Assembly (NCBI GenBank): GCA_002278855.1 | Contig: NCGG01000019.1 | Location: 1-33,821 of the forward strand | Direction: 5' to 3' | DNA length: 33,821 bases | From: Sphingomonadales bacterium 28-55-16 | GTDB lineage: Bacteria; Pseudomonadota; Alphaproteobacteria; Sphingomonadales; Sphingomonadaceae | In this document: positions 1-8,768 of the stretch, in pieces | Layout: every line of letters begins with the position of its first letter | Numbering within the stretch: position 1 is the first letter of the stretch | Position numbers and translations under genes: made by a program | Notes under the pieces: model-generated | Database searches by the model: none | Seen by the model: only the letters and a program-made list of their open reading frames with translations | Told to the model about the DNA's origin: nothing

Positions 1-336
1 GCGCCGGGCATGAGCCTGATGGAACAATCGCGCCTTAATCCACCAACACCATCAGCCGGAAGCCGCACCAGCGCTTCCGCGTCGGCCGTCCCCTTTTTTT
101 CCGCAGGCGAACCCGCGCGCGGCTTTTGTAGGAAATTATGATGCGCGTGTTGGAAATTAATGGCGCCGCGTTTTATCTCTCTCTGCGGTCTCTGTGCCTC
201 TGCGTGCACAATAGACTCATGCAGAGACGCAGAGACCGCAGAGGTTCAGCACAATCATGAAAGCGGTGCGTGTCGAGCGAAGACAAGACACCCCTAAAGC
301 ATGCGCCGCCGCACCAAAGCGCGGAGTAAGACCCGC
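1..336. other. non-coding region at window edge
   Basis: I find no supportable gene here. One plus-strand frame stays open from the window edge to a stop near 141, and another ends at 36-38, but neither shows a recognisable motif, so at most a few C-terminal codons of an upstream gene may be present. The main structure is the inverted repeat at 181-243, described separately. Confidence 0.5.
181..243. repeat. large imperfect inverted repeat (REP-like candidate)
   Basis: Arms 181-208 and 216-243 are inverted copies matching at 23 of 28 positions, with the outer 14 bases perfect and a 7-base centre. The arms are built from short CTCTG/CAGAG units. The element lies about 95 bases beyond the bactofilin stop codon, between genes, which is where repetitive extragenic palindromes usually sit. 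There is no T-tract on either side, so it is not a classic terminator. Membership of a repeat family is inferred; only one copy is visible here. Confidence 0.6.
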
Positions 337-816
337 TTAAGCGACTTTGGAGTCAGCCCCAAGGATCAACGGATCGGCGACTTTGCCGACATTGACCGTC
401 GCGCGTGCGATATTGGGCGTCGTCGATGATTTATGGCGGAACTTGCCTTCAATCTGGCCGCCGGGCGCGATGGTCAGGTTGCTGTAAACAACGTCGCCCA
501 TGATCCGCGCGGTGGATTCGATGACCAGGTCATTGGCCTCAATCGAACCTTCGACATGGCCCGAAAGCTTTGCTGATTCGGCGGTGACTTTGCCCGCAAT
601 TATGCTGCCTTCGCCCTGCACCAAATTGCCACAAGTGACATCGCCTTGCACCTTGCCGTCGACATGCAGGTCAACGCGCGCGGAAACATTGCCGACGATT
701 TCTACGTCGGCTGCGATGATTGAAAATGTATGACCAGAATTATTACGCACGCTAACATTATTCCTTTGCGGCAGTGTCGGCACGGAATCCGGCGACGGTT
801 TGGACTTTGAGAACAT
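337..816 (-). CDS. bactofilin (polymer-forming cytoskeletal protein)
   Basis: This 159-residue protein has the bactofilin core: a central domain (about residues 25-130) of short repeated beta-strand units rich in G, V, I and D, the pattern that forms a right-handed beta-helix polymerising into membrane-associated filaments. It is flanked by short disordered tails rich in serine, proline and lysine. I chose the ATG at 816 because GGAGG lies at 826-830, nine bases upstream; a longer reading to 861 would only add residues overlapping the upstream gene. Its start lies inside the end of the M23 endopeptidase gene, a 59-bp overlap suggesting coupled translation. In known systems (Hyphomonas BacA/LmdC, Helicobacter CcmA/Csd1) bactofilins position LytM-type endopeptidases to shape the cell, which fits this pairing. 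Confidence 0.93.
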   Translation of the reverse strand: MFSKSKPSPDSVPTLPQRNNVSVRNNSGHTFSIIAADVEIVGNVSARVDLHVDGKVQGDVTCGNLVQGEGSIIAGKVTAESAKLSGHVEGSIEANDLVIESTARIMGDVVYSNLTIAPGGQIEGKFRHKSSTTPNIARATVNVGKVADPLILGADSKVA

Positions 817-1933
817 CAGGATTTGCCTCCAAAAACTTACGCGGGTTAATCGCCTGACCATTCAAGCGTACCTCGAAATGCAGATGGCTGCCAGTCGAAC
901 GACCTGTGCTCCCCATTCTTCCGATTTGAACGCCGCGTTCAACGATTTGCCCCGACCGGACATTTAAGGCCGACAAATGCGCATAGCGCGTCAGTAAGCC
1001 ATTGGCATGCATAATTTCAACACTGTTGCCATAGCCGCCATTATAGCCCGCGAGCGTCACTTTACCTTCGGCGGCTGAAAAAATCGGTGTGCCAACCGGG
1101 CCTTTGAAGTCCAGACCCGCATGCATCGCGCCCGCACCCGAAAATGGATCGCTGCGATAGCCAAAGCCGCTCGACATAAACATGACGGCGGCGGGCATTG
1201 CGGTCGGGATCGCGGCCAATGCGCGCTCCATGGCATCCATGCGGCCCAGCGCAGCGGCGAGTTTCAAAAAGCGTGGGTCGCGGACGTCCTTTTTGCCGCG
1301 ACCAAAAAAAGGTTCAAACACACCACCCTGCGCGTTGCGGGCTTGGCGCGCCAACGCCTCCGGGTTCAGGCCAAATTGACGGATCGCGGCTTCGGCCTTC
1401 ACGGTTCGCGCCTGCGCCATTTTGGTCATTTGTTCGGCAAAACGAATTTGCCGCGCTTCTATGCGGGCAAGGCCAGCGGCTTCGGGCACCAAGGCACTGA
1501 TCGTCTTTACCGCTTTGTCTTGTTCCGTTGTGGTCGGTGCGGTCGGCGCCGATGTCTCGGCCGCGCTGAGATCACCCAGATATTGGTCACCAAGGCTTTC
1601 GAGCATTTCCTGCCGGCGTTCCAAATCTTTGGTCACTTCGTCGATTGAGCCGCGATAGCTGGCCACCCGCTCTTCTGCGGATTCGACTTTGGCTTCTTGT
1701 TTGCTGAGCGCAACACGTTGCGCACTGACGGTCATTTGATTGATCGCCATGCCGAACGTGATCACCAACCAGACACCGATAACCGACGCGAGGGTCCCAG
1801 CAGCGCGGCGTTGCACTTGAGCAGATATCTTCAAGAACCGGACTTGGCCATTGGCCCGCATGAAAAATTCGCGGTCAATAAACCATCCAGCGGCCCGGTT
1901 TTTCAAACCCGACATTCTGGTCTTAAGTGACAC
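758..1933 (-). CDS. membrane-anchored M23 (LytM) peptidoglycan endopeptidase
   Basis: This 391-residue protein has one membrane segment at about residues 46-68, a coiled coil at about 70-118, a linker rich in alanine and threonine, and a C-terminal LytM domain at about 253-370. The zinc site looks complete: H271 and D275 in HAGLD, and H350-L-H352 in HLHFEV, with H319 in the YAHL motif. It should therefore be an active endopeptidase that cuts peptide cross-links in the periplasm. The start is a GTG at 1933 preceded by GGGGTAGG; an ATG six codons later (1915) is possible but lacks a ribosome site. It is the first gene of a two-gene unit with the overlapping bactofilin, and its closest described counterparts are LmdC-type partners of bactofilins. 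Confidence 0.92.
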   Translation of the reverse strand: MSLKTRMSGLKNRAAGWFIDREFFMRANGQVRFLKISAQVQRRAAGTLASVIGVWLVITFGMAINQMTVSAQRVALSKQEAKVESAEERVASYRGSIDEVTKDLERRQEMLESLGDQYLGDLSAAETSAPTAPTTTEQDKAVKTISALVPEAAGLARIEARQIRFAEQMTKMAQARTVKAEAAIRQFGLNPEALARQARNAQGGVFEPFFGRGKKDVRDPRFLKLAAALGRMDAMERALAAIPTAMPAAVMFMSSGFGYRSDPFSGAGAMHAGLDFKGPVGTPIFSAAEGKVTLAGYNGGYGNSVEIMHANGLLTRYAHLSALNVRSGQIVERGVQIGRMGSTGRSTGSHLHFEVRLNGQAINPRKFLEANPDVLKVQTVAGFRADTAAKE

Positions 1934-2222
1934 GACCTACCCCGTTTTGCGTTCGAGCCATGCGCGTAGCAGACGAAAGATGGCCGAGCGAATCGCGCGA
2001 TGCCGACTCGTGACGAGTCGGGTGAGTCGTGCGATGAGTTGTGGAAAACCCTGCCAAAATGCGATTTTGATACGTCCAGTTTCGCAAATTCAGATCTGAA
2101 AATCCGCGTAAAAACACGTAAATTCAATGACATTGTGCCGATTCGCATTTGTTCCATAACTGATGCGGGCCAAATATAGGGGATGACTTTCCCTTTTGAC
2201 GCCACTTCTCTACGAGTTGTGG
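1934..2222. promoter_or_regulatory. divergent intergenic region with GANTC cluster and palindromes
   Basis: This 289-bp gap must hold the promoters of the M23-bactofilin pair (leftward) and of proA (rightward). It contains a palindrome with 9-base arms around one central base at 2003-2021, a perfect 12-base palindrome at 2089-2100, and five GANTC sites at 1990, 2005, 2015, 2024 and 2140, where roughly one would be expected by chance. GANTC is the target of the cell-cycle methylase CcrM in alphaproteobacteria. I could not pick a convincing -35/-10 pair in either direction. Confidence 0.55.
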
Positions 2223-3479
2223 ATGATGACCGACAGCGACACCTTGATAGCGCGTGTGACAGCCAATGCGCGATCTGCCGCGCGGCTTTTGGCGGGCGCG
2301 GATGACGCGACAAAGGCGGCTGCGTTGCGCGCCGCTGCTGCGGCTTTGCGTGACAGCGCGGCCGATATTCTCGCGGCGAATGCCAAAGATGTCGATGCTG
2401 CGGTTGCGGCGGGGATGTCCCCTGCGATGTTGGACCGGCTGAAATTGGATGCAGGCCGCATTGCGGCGATGGCGTCGGCAGTGGAACAGGTTGCAACGCT
2501 CGAAAATCCCGTCGGGCAAATTATCGACAGCCGCAGCCGGCCCAACGGCCTTATCATGGAACGTATCCGCGTTCCGGTGGGCGTGCTTGGCATCATTTAT
2601 GAAAGCAGACCCAATGTGACGGCCGATGCCGCGGCCTTAGGGCTGCGCTCTGGCAACGCCGTCATCTTACGCGGCGGAAGCGAGGCGGTGCACAGCAACC
2701 ATGCGATCCACGCGGCAATGGTGCAGGGTGTGACGCACGCAGGTCTGCCCGCCGACGCCGTTCAGTTGATCCCCACACAAGACCGCGCCGTGGTCGGTGC
2801 GATGCTGCGCGCGCAAGGCGCGATCGACATGATCATTCCGCGCGGCGGCAAGTCACTGGTTGCGCGCGTGCAGGACGAAGCCCGCGTGCCCGTGCTCGCG
2901 CATCTCGACGGCATTTGCCACAGCTATGTCCATAAGGATGCGGACCCTGACATGGCGCAAGCCTTGGTCGTCAATGCCAAAATGCGGCGCACAGGTGTGT
3001 GCGGGTCAACAGAGACATTGCTGATTGATCAGGATTATCCTGCGCCTGCGCCATTGATCGCTGCGCTGCTCGATGCCGGCTGCGAAGTGCGGGCGGACGA
3101 TATATTGATGGAGCTTGATGCCCGCACGGTGTCGGCCGAAGCCGATGATTGGGACACCGAATATCTCGATTCGGTCATTTCGGCCTGCGTGGTATCGGGG
3201 CTGGATGAGGCGATAGCGCATATCGCCCGCCATGGTTCACACCACACAGACGCGATTATCACGCAAGATAGTGATGCCGCCGCCCGCTTTTTGGCCGAGG
3301 TCGACAGCGCTATTGTCATGCACAATGCCTCCACCCAATTTGCAGATGGTGGTGAATTCGGCTTGGGTGCCGAGATCGGCATCGCAACTGGCCGCTTGCA
3401 CGCCCGCGGTCCGGTCGCGCTAGAGGGGCTGACGACGTATAAATGGATCGTCCGCGGCCAAGGCCAGATACGCCCTTGA
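2223..3479 (+). CDS. proA: glutamate-5-semialdehyde dehydrogenase (gamma-glutamyl phosphate reductase)
   Basis: ProA reduces gamma-glutamyl phosphate with NADPH to glutamate-5-semialdehyde, the second step of proline synthesis, in the cytoplasm. The 418-residue product has the normal family length and the aldehyde-dehydrogenase fold. The catalytic cysteine is C260 in the TGVCGSTE motif, and the family segments YESRPNVT (about 126) and IIPRGGK (about 204) are intact. The usable starts are the paired ATGs at 2223 and 2226; an upstream TTG at 2196 would add a tail not expected in the family. Its last 37 bases overlap the start of nadD. No proB is visible nearby, so the other proline genes must lie elsewhere. 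Confidence 0.96.
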   Translation: MMTDSDTLIARVTANARSAARLLAGADDATKAAALRAAAAALRDSAADILAANAKDVDAAVAAGMSPAMLDRLKLDAGRIAAMASAVEQVATLENPVGQIIDSRSRPNGLIMERIRVPVGVLGIIYESRPNVTADAAALGLRSGNAVILRGGSEAVHSNHAIHAAMVQGVTHAGLPADAVQLIPTQDRAVVGAMLRAQGAIDMIIPRGGKSLVARVQDEARVPVLAHLDGICHSYVHKDADPDMAQALVVNAKMRRTGVCGSTETLLIDQDYPAPAPLIAALLDAGCEVRADDILMELDARTVSAEADDWDTEYLDSVISACVVSGLDEAIAHIARHGSHHTDAIITQDSDAAARFLAEVDSAIVMHNASTQFADGGEFGLGAEIGIATGRLHARGPVALEGLTTYKWIVRGQGQIRP

Positions 3480-4105
3480 AAACGATTGGCCTCATGGGCG
3501 GATCGTTCAATCCGGCGCATGGTGGCCATCGCGCGATCAGCTTGTTCGCGATGGATTCGCTTGGGCTCGATGAATATTGGTGGATGGTCTCACCGGGCAA
3601 CCCGTTGAAACCCAAATCGGACATGGCGCCTTTGCCCGCGCGGATGGCATCGGCAAAGGCACACACAAAGCGCACAGCGATTAAAGTCACCGCAATCGAA
3701 CAGGCACTTGGCACCGTCTACACCGCCGAAACGCTGAAGAAACTGGTCGCGCGTTACCCGAAAACGCGGTTCATCTGGATCATGGGCGCGGACAATTTGG
3801 TGCAATTTCACCACTGGCGGCAATGGCGCGATATAGCCCGACTCATGCCGATTGCAGTTATCGCCAGACCCAGCTATAACCCCCAAGTCGTTGCGGGTCC
3901 CGCAATGGCCTGGTTCAGGCGGTTTGTCCGGCGTTCGGACCAGCGTCATCACTGGACGAAATGGAGTACGCCGGCGCTTGTCTTTTTGCGCTTTCGTCCA
4001 GATCCGCGTTCGGCCACCGCTCTTCGGCGTGCGGACCCATATTGGTTTCACCGATATAAGGAACATGGAACGCGTGACGGCGTCACCCGAAATATTGTGC
4101 TTTAA
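3443..4105 (+). CDS. nadD: nicotinate-nucleotide adenylyltransferase
   Basis: NadD joins nicotinate mononucleotide to ATP, giving deamido-NAD, in NAD synthesis. The 220-residue protein shows the nucleotidyltransferase signature [11 protein letters not shown] at residues 19-29, including the H26-x-x-H29 ATP-binding pair, then the [13 protein letters not shown] segment. A SATALR sequence near the C-terminus stands where the family has its ISSTxIR phosphate-binding motif. The ATG at 3443 lies inside proA; a TTG at 3476, overlapping the proA stop, is an alternative start and would remove only 11 residues ahead of the core. The rsfS ribosome-binding site overlaps its stop codon. The order nadD-rsfS-rlmH is common in alphaproteobacteria and supports the call. 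Confidence 0.94.
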   Translation: MDRPRPRPDTPLKTIGLMGGSFNPAHGGHRAISLFAMDSLGLDEYWWMVSPGNPLKPKSDMAPLPARMASAKAHTKRTAIKVTAIEQALGTVYTAETLKKLVARYPKTRFIWIMGADNLVQFHHWRQWRDIARLMPIAVIARPSYNPQVVAGPAMAWFRRFVRRSDQRHHWTKWSTPALVFLRFRPDPRSATALRRADPYWFHRYKEHGTRDGVTRNIVL

Positions 4106-4114
4106 GGAGCCATC

Positions 4115-4522
4115 TTGATCGATACTGTATCCGTTCCTGCCCCTGGCAAAGCCACCGCAAAGGCCAAGGAACCCACTTTGACCCCCGACGCGCTGCATGC
4201 GTTGATCCTTCAGTCGCTTGATGATGATCAGGCGCAAGAGGTGGTCACCATCCCGCTTGAAGGCAAAAGCAATATTGCCGACCATATGGTCGTCGCATCT
4301 GGCCGTTCGTCGCGCCAAGTGGCGTCGATGGCGCAAAAGCTTGCTGAGCGGATTAAAAAGGCCGGCCGTCATGCCCGCATCGAAGGTTTGCCATCGGCGG
4401 ACTGGGTGCTGATTGATGCCGAAGATGTGATCGTGCATCTGTTCCGTCCCGAAGTCCGCAGCTTCTACAATCTGGAACGCATGTGGGCATTTGGCGACGC
4501 GCCTGAAGTCGCGTCGCAATAA
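4115..4522 (+). CDS. rsfS: ribosomal silencing factor RsfS
   Basis: RsfS (Iojap/DUF143 family) binds ribosomal protein L14 and blocks joining of the ribosomal subunits when nutrients are short. The 135-residue product has a family-specific core: DHMVVASGRSSRQV near residue 53, the EGLPSADWVLIDAEDVIVHLF stretch (quoted only in part by its EGL and VHLF ends) around 91-112, and FYNLERMW near the end. The start is a TTG at 4115, chosen because a strong AAGGAG lies at 4104-4109, partly over the nadD stop. The first 30 residues, rich in A, K and P, are a variable tail. It sits between nadD and rlmH in a tight operon. Confidence 0.94.
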   Translation: MIDTVSVPAPGKATAKAKEPTLTPDALHALILQSLDDDQAQEVVTIPLEGKSNIADHMVVASGRSSRQVASMAQKLAERIKKAGRHARIEGLPSADWVLIDAEDVIVHLFRPEVRSFYNLERMWAFGDAPEVASQ

Positions 4523-4540
4523 GACCGGGCGCGCGCGCAG

Positions 4541-4969
4541 ATGGCGATGCGCCTGCATATCATTGCGCGTGGCAAAATTGGCCGTTCCCCTGAATCGGAA
4601 CTGGTCGATCGCTATCTGAAACGGATCAGCTGGCCAACGCGGCACAGTGAAATGCCGGATCGGGGCGGCGAGCTTCCGGCGTCGGACAGCCCCCATAAAA
4701 CCGTCATCATGGATGAAAAGGGCGAGCAGCTCAGCTCGGTTGAACTGGCGCGCCTGCTTGAACGCTGGCGCGACGACGGTGTGCGCGAAGTGCGCTTCCT
4801 GATTGGCGCTGCGGATGGTTTTGATGACACTGCCCGCGCTGGCGCCGACAGACTGATCGCATTTGGCAAGGCGACCTGGCCGCATTTGATGGCGCGCGCG
4901 ATGCTTGCCGAACAATTGTTCCGCGCCACATCGATCATTGCCAACCACCCCTATCATCGTGAAGGATAG
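4541..4969 (+). CDS. rlmH: 23S rRNA (pseudouridine-1915-N3) methyltransferase
   Basis: RlmH methylates pseudouridine 1915 in helix 69 of 23S rRNA, using S-adenosylmethionine, on assembled ribosomes. The 142-residue length is normal for this small SPOUT-class enzyme. The SAM-binding knot is seen in LIGAADGF (about residues 87-94), and the protein ends with the family hallmark NHPYHRE. Two in-frame ATGs, 4541 and 4547, are possible; the second gives the usual MRLHI start. It lies 18 bases after rsfS and five bases before the EnvC-like gene, whose ribosome site overlaps its end, so the genes are probably co-transcribed. Confidence 0.95.
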   Translation: MAMRLHIIARGKIGRSPESELVDRYLKRISWPTRHSEMPDRGGELPASDSPHKTVIMDEKGEQLSSVELARLLERWRDDGVREVRFLIGAADGFDDTARAGADRLIAFGKATWPHLMARAMLAEQLFRATSIIANHPYHREG

Positions 4970-4973
4970 GGCT

Positions 4974-6140
4974 ATGCGGTTTTGGCTTATTCGCGCACTG
5001 TTGATATTGGCGCCCTTGGGAATTGCAGGCGGTTTGATGGCGCAGGAAAATGTTTCAGGCGGTCCGCAGCCCAGCGCGTTACGCGCTCTGCAGGAACGCG
5101 CGCTGGCCGCCGAGCGCCGCAGCGAATTGCTTCGGCAAGAGGCAAGCAACGCCCAAAGCACTGTCGACCGCTTCATTGCCCAACGCGCTGTGCTGTCGGC
5201 TGAAATCGACGCAGCGGAAGCGCAAATTGATACTGCGGCTGCGCGCGTGACGATTATATCGCGCCGCCAGAAAGCACAGCGCGCACAACTGCATGCCGAA
5301 CGTGCGCCCATCCTGCGTCTCAATGCGGCGCTGCAGCAGATGGCGGGAAAGCCCTCTTATCTGTTGATGATGCAGCCCGGCCAGCGTGCAGATTATATCC
5401 ACCTGCGGGCCATCATGGCGACAGTGCAGCCCATGATCATGAACAAGACCAGCGCCTTGCGTCAGCAGATTGCGGCGCAAAGCGAACTGGAGGCGCAGGA
5501 GCTATCCGCGCTTACAGCACTCAGCGACGCCCGCGCTTTGCTGAAACGTCGCCAAGTTGCTTTGGCGGCATTAACAGCGGATGTTTTGGGCAATAGCGCC
5601 ACCATGTCGGCCAATGCCGCAATCGCGTTTGAACAGGCTATAGCCCAAGGCGAGCGCGCCCGTGATATTGTGGGCCGGATCGACAATCAGCGGCTGGGCA
5701 CGGCAAAGGCCGCAGAATTAGCCGCGCTTGAAGGACCCTTTGTGCGCCCCGGAAGCAGCGCGCAGCCCCGCCCGATCGACGGCGTCTATGTCCTTCCTGC
5801 CGCAGGAAAACTTGTCATTGGCTTTAATGAACTCACCGCTACCGGTTATCGCGCGCGCGGCATTCGGCTGGCGGTCCCGCAAGCCGCACGCATCGTCGCT
5901 CCGGCTGCCGGAACGATCTCCTTTGCGGGGCGTTACCGCAGCTATGGCCAGATCGTGATTATCGAACATGGCAACGGGTGGAACAGCCTGATCACCAACC
6001 TCGATTCGGTCCAAGTCACTAAGGGCCAGACAATAGATCAAGGCGCGTTGCTTGGACGCGCGGGCAGAAACTTGCCTGAAATCGGCCTTGAACTGCGAAA
6101 AAACGGCCGCGTGATGGACGTCGCTGCTATGCTTTCGTGA
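4974..6140 (+). CDS. EnvC-like murein hydrolase activator (degenerate LytM domain)
   Basis: This 388-residue periplasmic protein has a signal peptide (residues 1-24, cleavage likely after LMA), a long coiled coil with a heptad-like pattern over about 30-130 and again about 155-215, and a C-terminal LytM-like domain from about 280. The domain keeps the fold-defining glycines (PAAGTISFAGRY, IIEHGNGW) but lacks the zinc ligands: the HxxxD position reads as ARGIRLA and the HxH position as IGLELRK. That is the pattern of EnvC-type proteins, which do not cut peptidoglycan but switch on amidases at the division septum. The ATG at 4974 follows GAAGG by eight bases; a longer reading from 4905 would overlap rlmH. 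The neighbouring S41 protease is a typical partner gene. Confidence 0.88.
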   Translation: MRFWLIRALLILAPLGIAGGLMAQENVSGGPQPSALRALQERALAAERRSELLRQEASNAQSTVDRFIAQRAVLSAEIDAAEAQIDTAAARVTIISRRQKAQRAQLHAERAPILRLNAALQQMAGKPSYLLMMQPGQRADYIHLRAIMATVQPMIMNKTSALRQQIAAQSELEAQELSALTALSDARALLKRRQVALAALTADVLGNSATMSANAAIAFEQAIAQGERARDIVGRIDNQRLGTAKAAELAALEGPFVRPGSSAQPRPIDGVYVLPAAGKLVIGFNELTATGYRARGIRLAVPQAARIVAPAAGTISFAGRYRSYGQIVIIEHGNGWNSLITNLDSVQVTKGQTIDQGALLGRAGRNLPEIGLELRKNGRVMDVAAMLS

Positions 6141-6226
6141 ATTGGCTGCACGTGGTCGGTGCGGTATGTTGTTTCCGCGTAAACGTGCTTTCCCCTTAGG
6201 TTTAGTCGAGATATAGCAGCCATAAT

Positions 6227-7615
6227 ATGATGAATTGGAATTGGTCTATGAAGAACCGTTTGCTGCCCTTAACCTTGGCCATTGGCGTGGCGCTTTCAGT
6301 GCCGGCCACCGTGCTGGTCGCGCAAAGCATGCAGCGGCAACAAGCGCAGGCACAGCAGATTGAGGATCTGGATGAATTCCTCGCGGTGTATCGCAAGGTG
6401 AAATCCAGCTATGTCGACCAGGTGGACGACAAGCAGCTGATGGAAGGCGCCATTCAAGGGATGTTGGCGAGCCTTGATCCGCATAGTGGTTTCCTAGACC
6501 GAACCGACTTTAGCTCGCTACGCACACAGATTGATGGTGAATATGGCGGCCTTGGTTTGTCCGTCACGATGGAAGACGAAGCGGTAAAGGTTATCGCGCC
6601 GACCAAGGACGCGCCTGCCGACAAGGCCGGCATCAAGCCGGGCGACTTCATCACCCATCTGGACGGCAAGTTGATTGTCGGCGGCACGCTGGATGAAGCG
6701 GTCGAAGCGATGCGCGGCGCGCCCGGTACGACAATCAAGCTGTCGATCTTCCGCCCGGGTCGTGATGCACCGTTCGACGTAACGCTCACCCGCGCCATCA
6801 TCGACTTGAAGCCTGTGCAGTGGGAAGTGAAAGACCGTATTGGGATTATTTCCGTCACGGGCTTTTCCGAACAAACTGGTGCGGACGTGGTCGCGGCGGT
6901 CGCGGGTATAAAGAAGACATTGGGCGGCAATCCACTGGGATATATTGTGGATTTGCGGTCGAACCCCGGCGGCATATTGGATGAGGCTGTGGCCGTATCC
7001 GATGCATTTTTGACTAAAGGCGAGATTGTTTCCGAGCGTGGCCGTGACAAGAGCGATGTTAACCGCTGGTGGGCCGAACGCGCGGTGCCTGGCGACGTGA
7101 CCAATGGCGCACCCGTTATCGTCCTGGTCGACGCGGGCTCTGCTTCGGCATCTGAAATCGTTGCCGGTGCTTTGCAGGACAACCATCGCGCCTTGGTCAT
7201 GGGCGAACGCAGTTTCGGCAAGGGGTCGGTGCAAAATGTCTTGCCCTTGACCCGCGACACGGGCTTGCGTCTTACGGTGGCGCGTTATCATTTGCCCTCG
7301 GGCCGATCGGTGCAGGAAGGCGGTATCAAGCCCGATATCCGCGTTCCGCAATTGACCGACCCCGACTATAAAACACGCGTTTCTGTGCGCGAGTCCGACT
7401 TGCGCCGTCATTTGGTCAATGAACTGAAAGACGACAATAAGGATCTGGAAAAGGACAATGCCGACGATCCCCGCTTCGCCATGACGGCCGAGCAGTTGAA
7501 GGCAAAGAATATCGACGATTTCCAGCTGTATTACGCAATGGAAACGCTGCAGCGGCTCGGCCCGCGCACCATGAAGCTCGCGGCAAAGCCAGTGAAGGGC
7601 AAAACGCAGAATTGA
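6227..7615 (+). CDS. ctpA: S41 family carboxy-terminal processing protease (CtpA type)
   Basis: This 462-residue periplasmic serine protease trims or degrades envelope proteins from their C-terminus. After a signal segment (about residues 9-32) come a helical part, a PDZ domain at about 107-185 with its GGLGLSV loop, and the protease core. The catalytic pair is present with the usual 25-residue spacing: S307 in GSASASE and K332 in SFGKGS. The C-terminal tail is charged, rich in K and D. The start is uncertain: ATGs occur at 6227, 6230 and 6248, none with a good ribosome site, and the third gives the cleanest signal peptide. It lies 86 bases after the EnvC-like gene, a pairing common in proteobacteria and in keeping with control of septal peptidoglycan hydrolysis. 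Confidence 0.94.
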   Translation: MMNWNWSMKNRLLPLTLAIGVALSVPATVLVAQSMQRQQAQAQQIEDLDEFLAVYRKVKSSYVDQVDDKQLMEGAIQGMLASLDPHSGFLDRTDFSSLRTQIDGEYGGLGLSVTMEDEAVKVIAPTKDAPADKAGIKPGDFITHLDGKLIVGGTLDEAVEAMRGAPGTTIKLSIFRPGRDAPFDVTLTRAIIDLKPVQWEVKDRIGIISVTGFSEQTGADVVAAVAGIKKTLGGNPLGYIVDLRSNPGGILDEAVAVSDAFLTKGEIVSERGRDKSDVNRWWAERAVPGDVTNGAPVIVLVDAGSASASEIVAGALQDNHRALVMGERSFGKGSVQNVLPLTRDTGLRLTVARYHLPSGRSVQEGGIKPDIRVPQLTDPDYKTRVSVRESDLRRHLVNELKDDNKDLEKDNADDPRFAMTAEQLKAKNIDDFQLYYAMETLQRLGPRTMKLAAKPVKGKTQN

Positions 7616-7629
7616 TGGGTGGACGTGAA

Positions 7630-7672
7630 ATCCTGAATCCCAAGGCTGGCAGCGCCAAAATATATTCAGGAT
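7630..7672. repeat. 9-bp perfect inverted repeat between ctpA and dsbB
   Basis: ATCCTGAAT at 7630-7638 is exactly inverted as ATTCAGGAT at 7664-7672, with a 25-base centre that contains a further short GGC/GCC pairing. It begins 14 bases after the ctpA stop. It covers an ATG at 7671, which makes that codon a poor start for dsbB. No T-tract follows, so a role as RNA processing site or protective 3' hairpin for ctpA mRNA is more likely than termination, but this is inference. Confidence 0.55.
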
Positions 7673-7700
7673 GATGATAAAGACAGGTATCTGTGCAGCT

Positions 7701-8180
7701 ATGACATTGAAAATTGATAAGCCGCATATGCTTGCATTTCTGCTACCCGCAGCATTGTTGGCGGGGGCATATGGTTCGCAATATATTGGCGGGCTGTTCC
7801 CGTGCGAAATGTGCTGGTGGCAACGTTATCCACATTTTGCGGCGGTTGCGGTGGCGCTGATTGCCTTTGGCGTTGGCAATCCCGCTTTGCGCAAAGTTTT
7901 GGTCGCGCTCGCTGCTTTTGCCATTGCAACAAGCGGAATCATTGGCGGGTTTCATGCCGGCGTTGAATATGGCTATTGGGAAGGTTTGACCGCATGTACC
8001 GCGACGATTTCGGGCAGCGGCGATGCTTTGCTCAAGTCGATCATGAACGCGCCTCTCGTGCGTTGTGACGTTGCGCCATGGACTTTATTCGGCATTTCGC
8101 TTGCTGGGTATAATTTCCTCTTGTCGTTCGGTGGCGCAATGCTCATCTTGGGAATGATATGGCGCAGCAAGAAAATCTAA
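7701..8180 (+). CDS. dsbB: disulfide bond formation protein B
   Basis: DsbB is an inner-membrane protein that reoxidises the periplasmic thiol oxidase DsbA and passes the electrons to ubiquinone. The 159-residue product has four hydrophobic segments (about 8-30, 44-60, 66-85 and 128-152). Both periplasmic cysteine pairs are visible: C35-x-x-C38 in PCEMCWWQR, and C99 with C122 in the second loop. I prefer the ATG at 7701; an in-frame ATG at 7671 sits in an inverted repeat and has no spaced ribosome site. Its last 22 bases overlap coq7, a pairing that links a quinone-dependent oxidase with a gene for making quinone. Confidence 0.92.
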   Translation: MTLKIDKPHMLAFLLPAALLAGAYGSQYIGGLFPCEMCWWQRYPHFAAVAVALIAFGVGNPALRKVLVALAAFAIATSGIIGGFHAGVEYGYWEGLTACTATISGSGDALLKSIMNAPLVRCDVAPWTLFGISLAGYNFLLSFGGAMLILGMIWRSKKI

Positions 8181-8707
8181 CAACCACCGCGCAGCGGGAA
8201 ATGGCAATCAAACGCATGATCCGCGTGAATCAAGCGGGCGAATTTGGCGCGAAACGCATTTATGCCGGACAGCTTGCGGTGATGGGCGATCGCACGCCTG
8301 CCGCGCGCAGCATTGCGCATATGGCCGAGCAAGAGGAGCGCCATCTCAACGCCTTTGACAAGATGATGGCCGAGCGCGGCGTGCGGCCCACAGCCTTGCA
8401 TCCGATTTGGAGCGCAGCCGGTTTTGCGCTTGGCGCTGTGTCCGCCGCCATCGGTCCCGAGGCGGCCATGGCCTGCACCGTGGCTGTGGAGACCGAAATT
8501 GACCGCCATTATAGCGAGCAGCTTGCCGAAATCGGCGATAGCGACCCTGAATTGGCCGCGATGATTGCGGATTTCCAAGCGGACGAGCAGGCGCATAAGG
8601 CAACGGCTTTGGAGCAAGGTGCCGAACGCGCGCCGGCTTATCCCTTGATGAGCGCATTGGTCCGCATGGGGTGCCGCACCGCCATTGCCGTATCGAAACA
8701 TATTTAA
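8159..8707 (+). CDS. coq7: demethoxyubiquinone hydroxylase (COQ7 family)
   Basis: COQ7 hydroxylates the demethoxy-quinol ring at C6, a late step of ubiquinone synthesis, at the inner membrane. The 182-residue protein is a ferritin-like four-helix di-iron enzyme. The metal ligands can be placed as E28 (NQAGEFGA), E59-x-x-H62 (EERH), a glutamate in the VETEID segment (about 111-113) and E143-x-x-H146 (DEQAH). Two hydrophobic helical stretches (about 85-107) fit membrane contact. The ATG at 8159 lies inside dsbB and follows GGGA, so translation is probably coupled. The gene is followed by a small hairpin and T-run. Confidence 0.95.
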   Translation: MAQQENLTTTAQREMAIKRMIRVNQAGEFGAKRIYAGQLAVMGDRTPAARSIAHMAEQEERHLNAFDKMMAERGVRPTALHPIWSAAGFALGAVSAAIGPEAAMACTVAVETEIDRHYSEQLAEIGDSDPELAAMIADFQADEQAHKATALEQGAERAPAYPLMSALVRMGCRTAIAVSKHI

Positions 8708-8725
8708 GCTTCATGCCGCATTCAG

Positions 8726-8756
8726 CCTGCGACCTTTACCGCAGGTTATATTTTTT
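8726..8756 (+). terminator. possible intrinsic terminator after coq7
   Basis: CCTGCG at 8726-8731 pairs with CGCAGG at 8740-8745 across an 8-base loop, followed by a T-rich stretch ending in six Ts at 8751-8756. The stem is short (6 bp), so termination may be partial. The run of Ts directly abuts the GGAG ribosome site of the next gene. Confidence 0.5.
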
Positions 8757-8768
8757 GGAGATAATCGC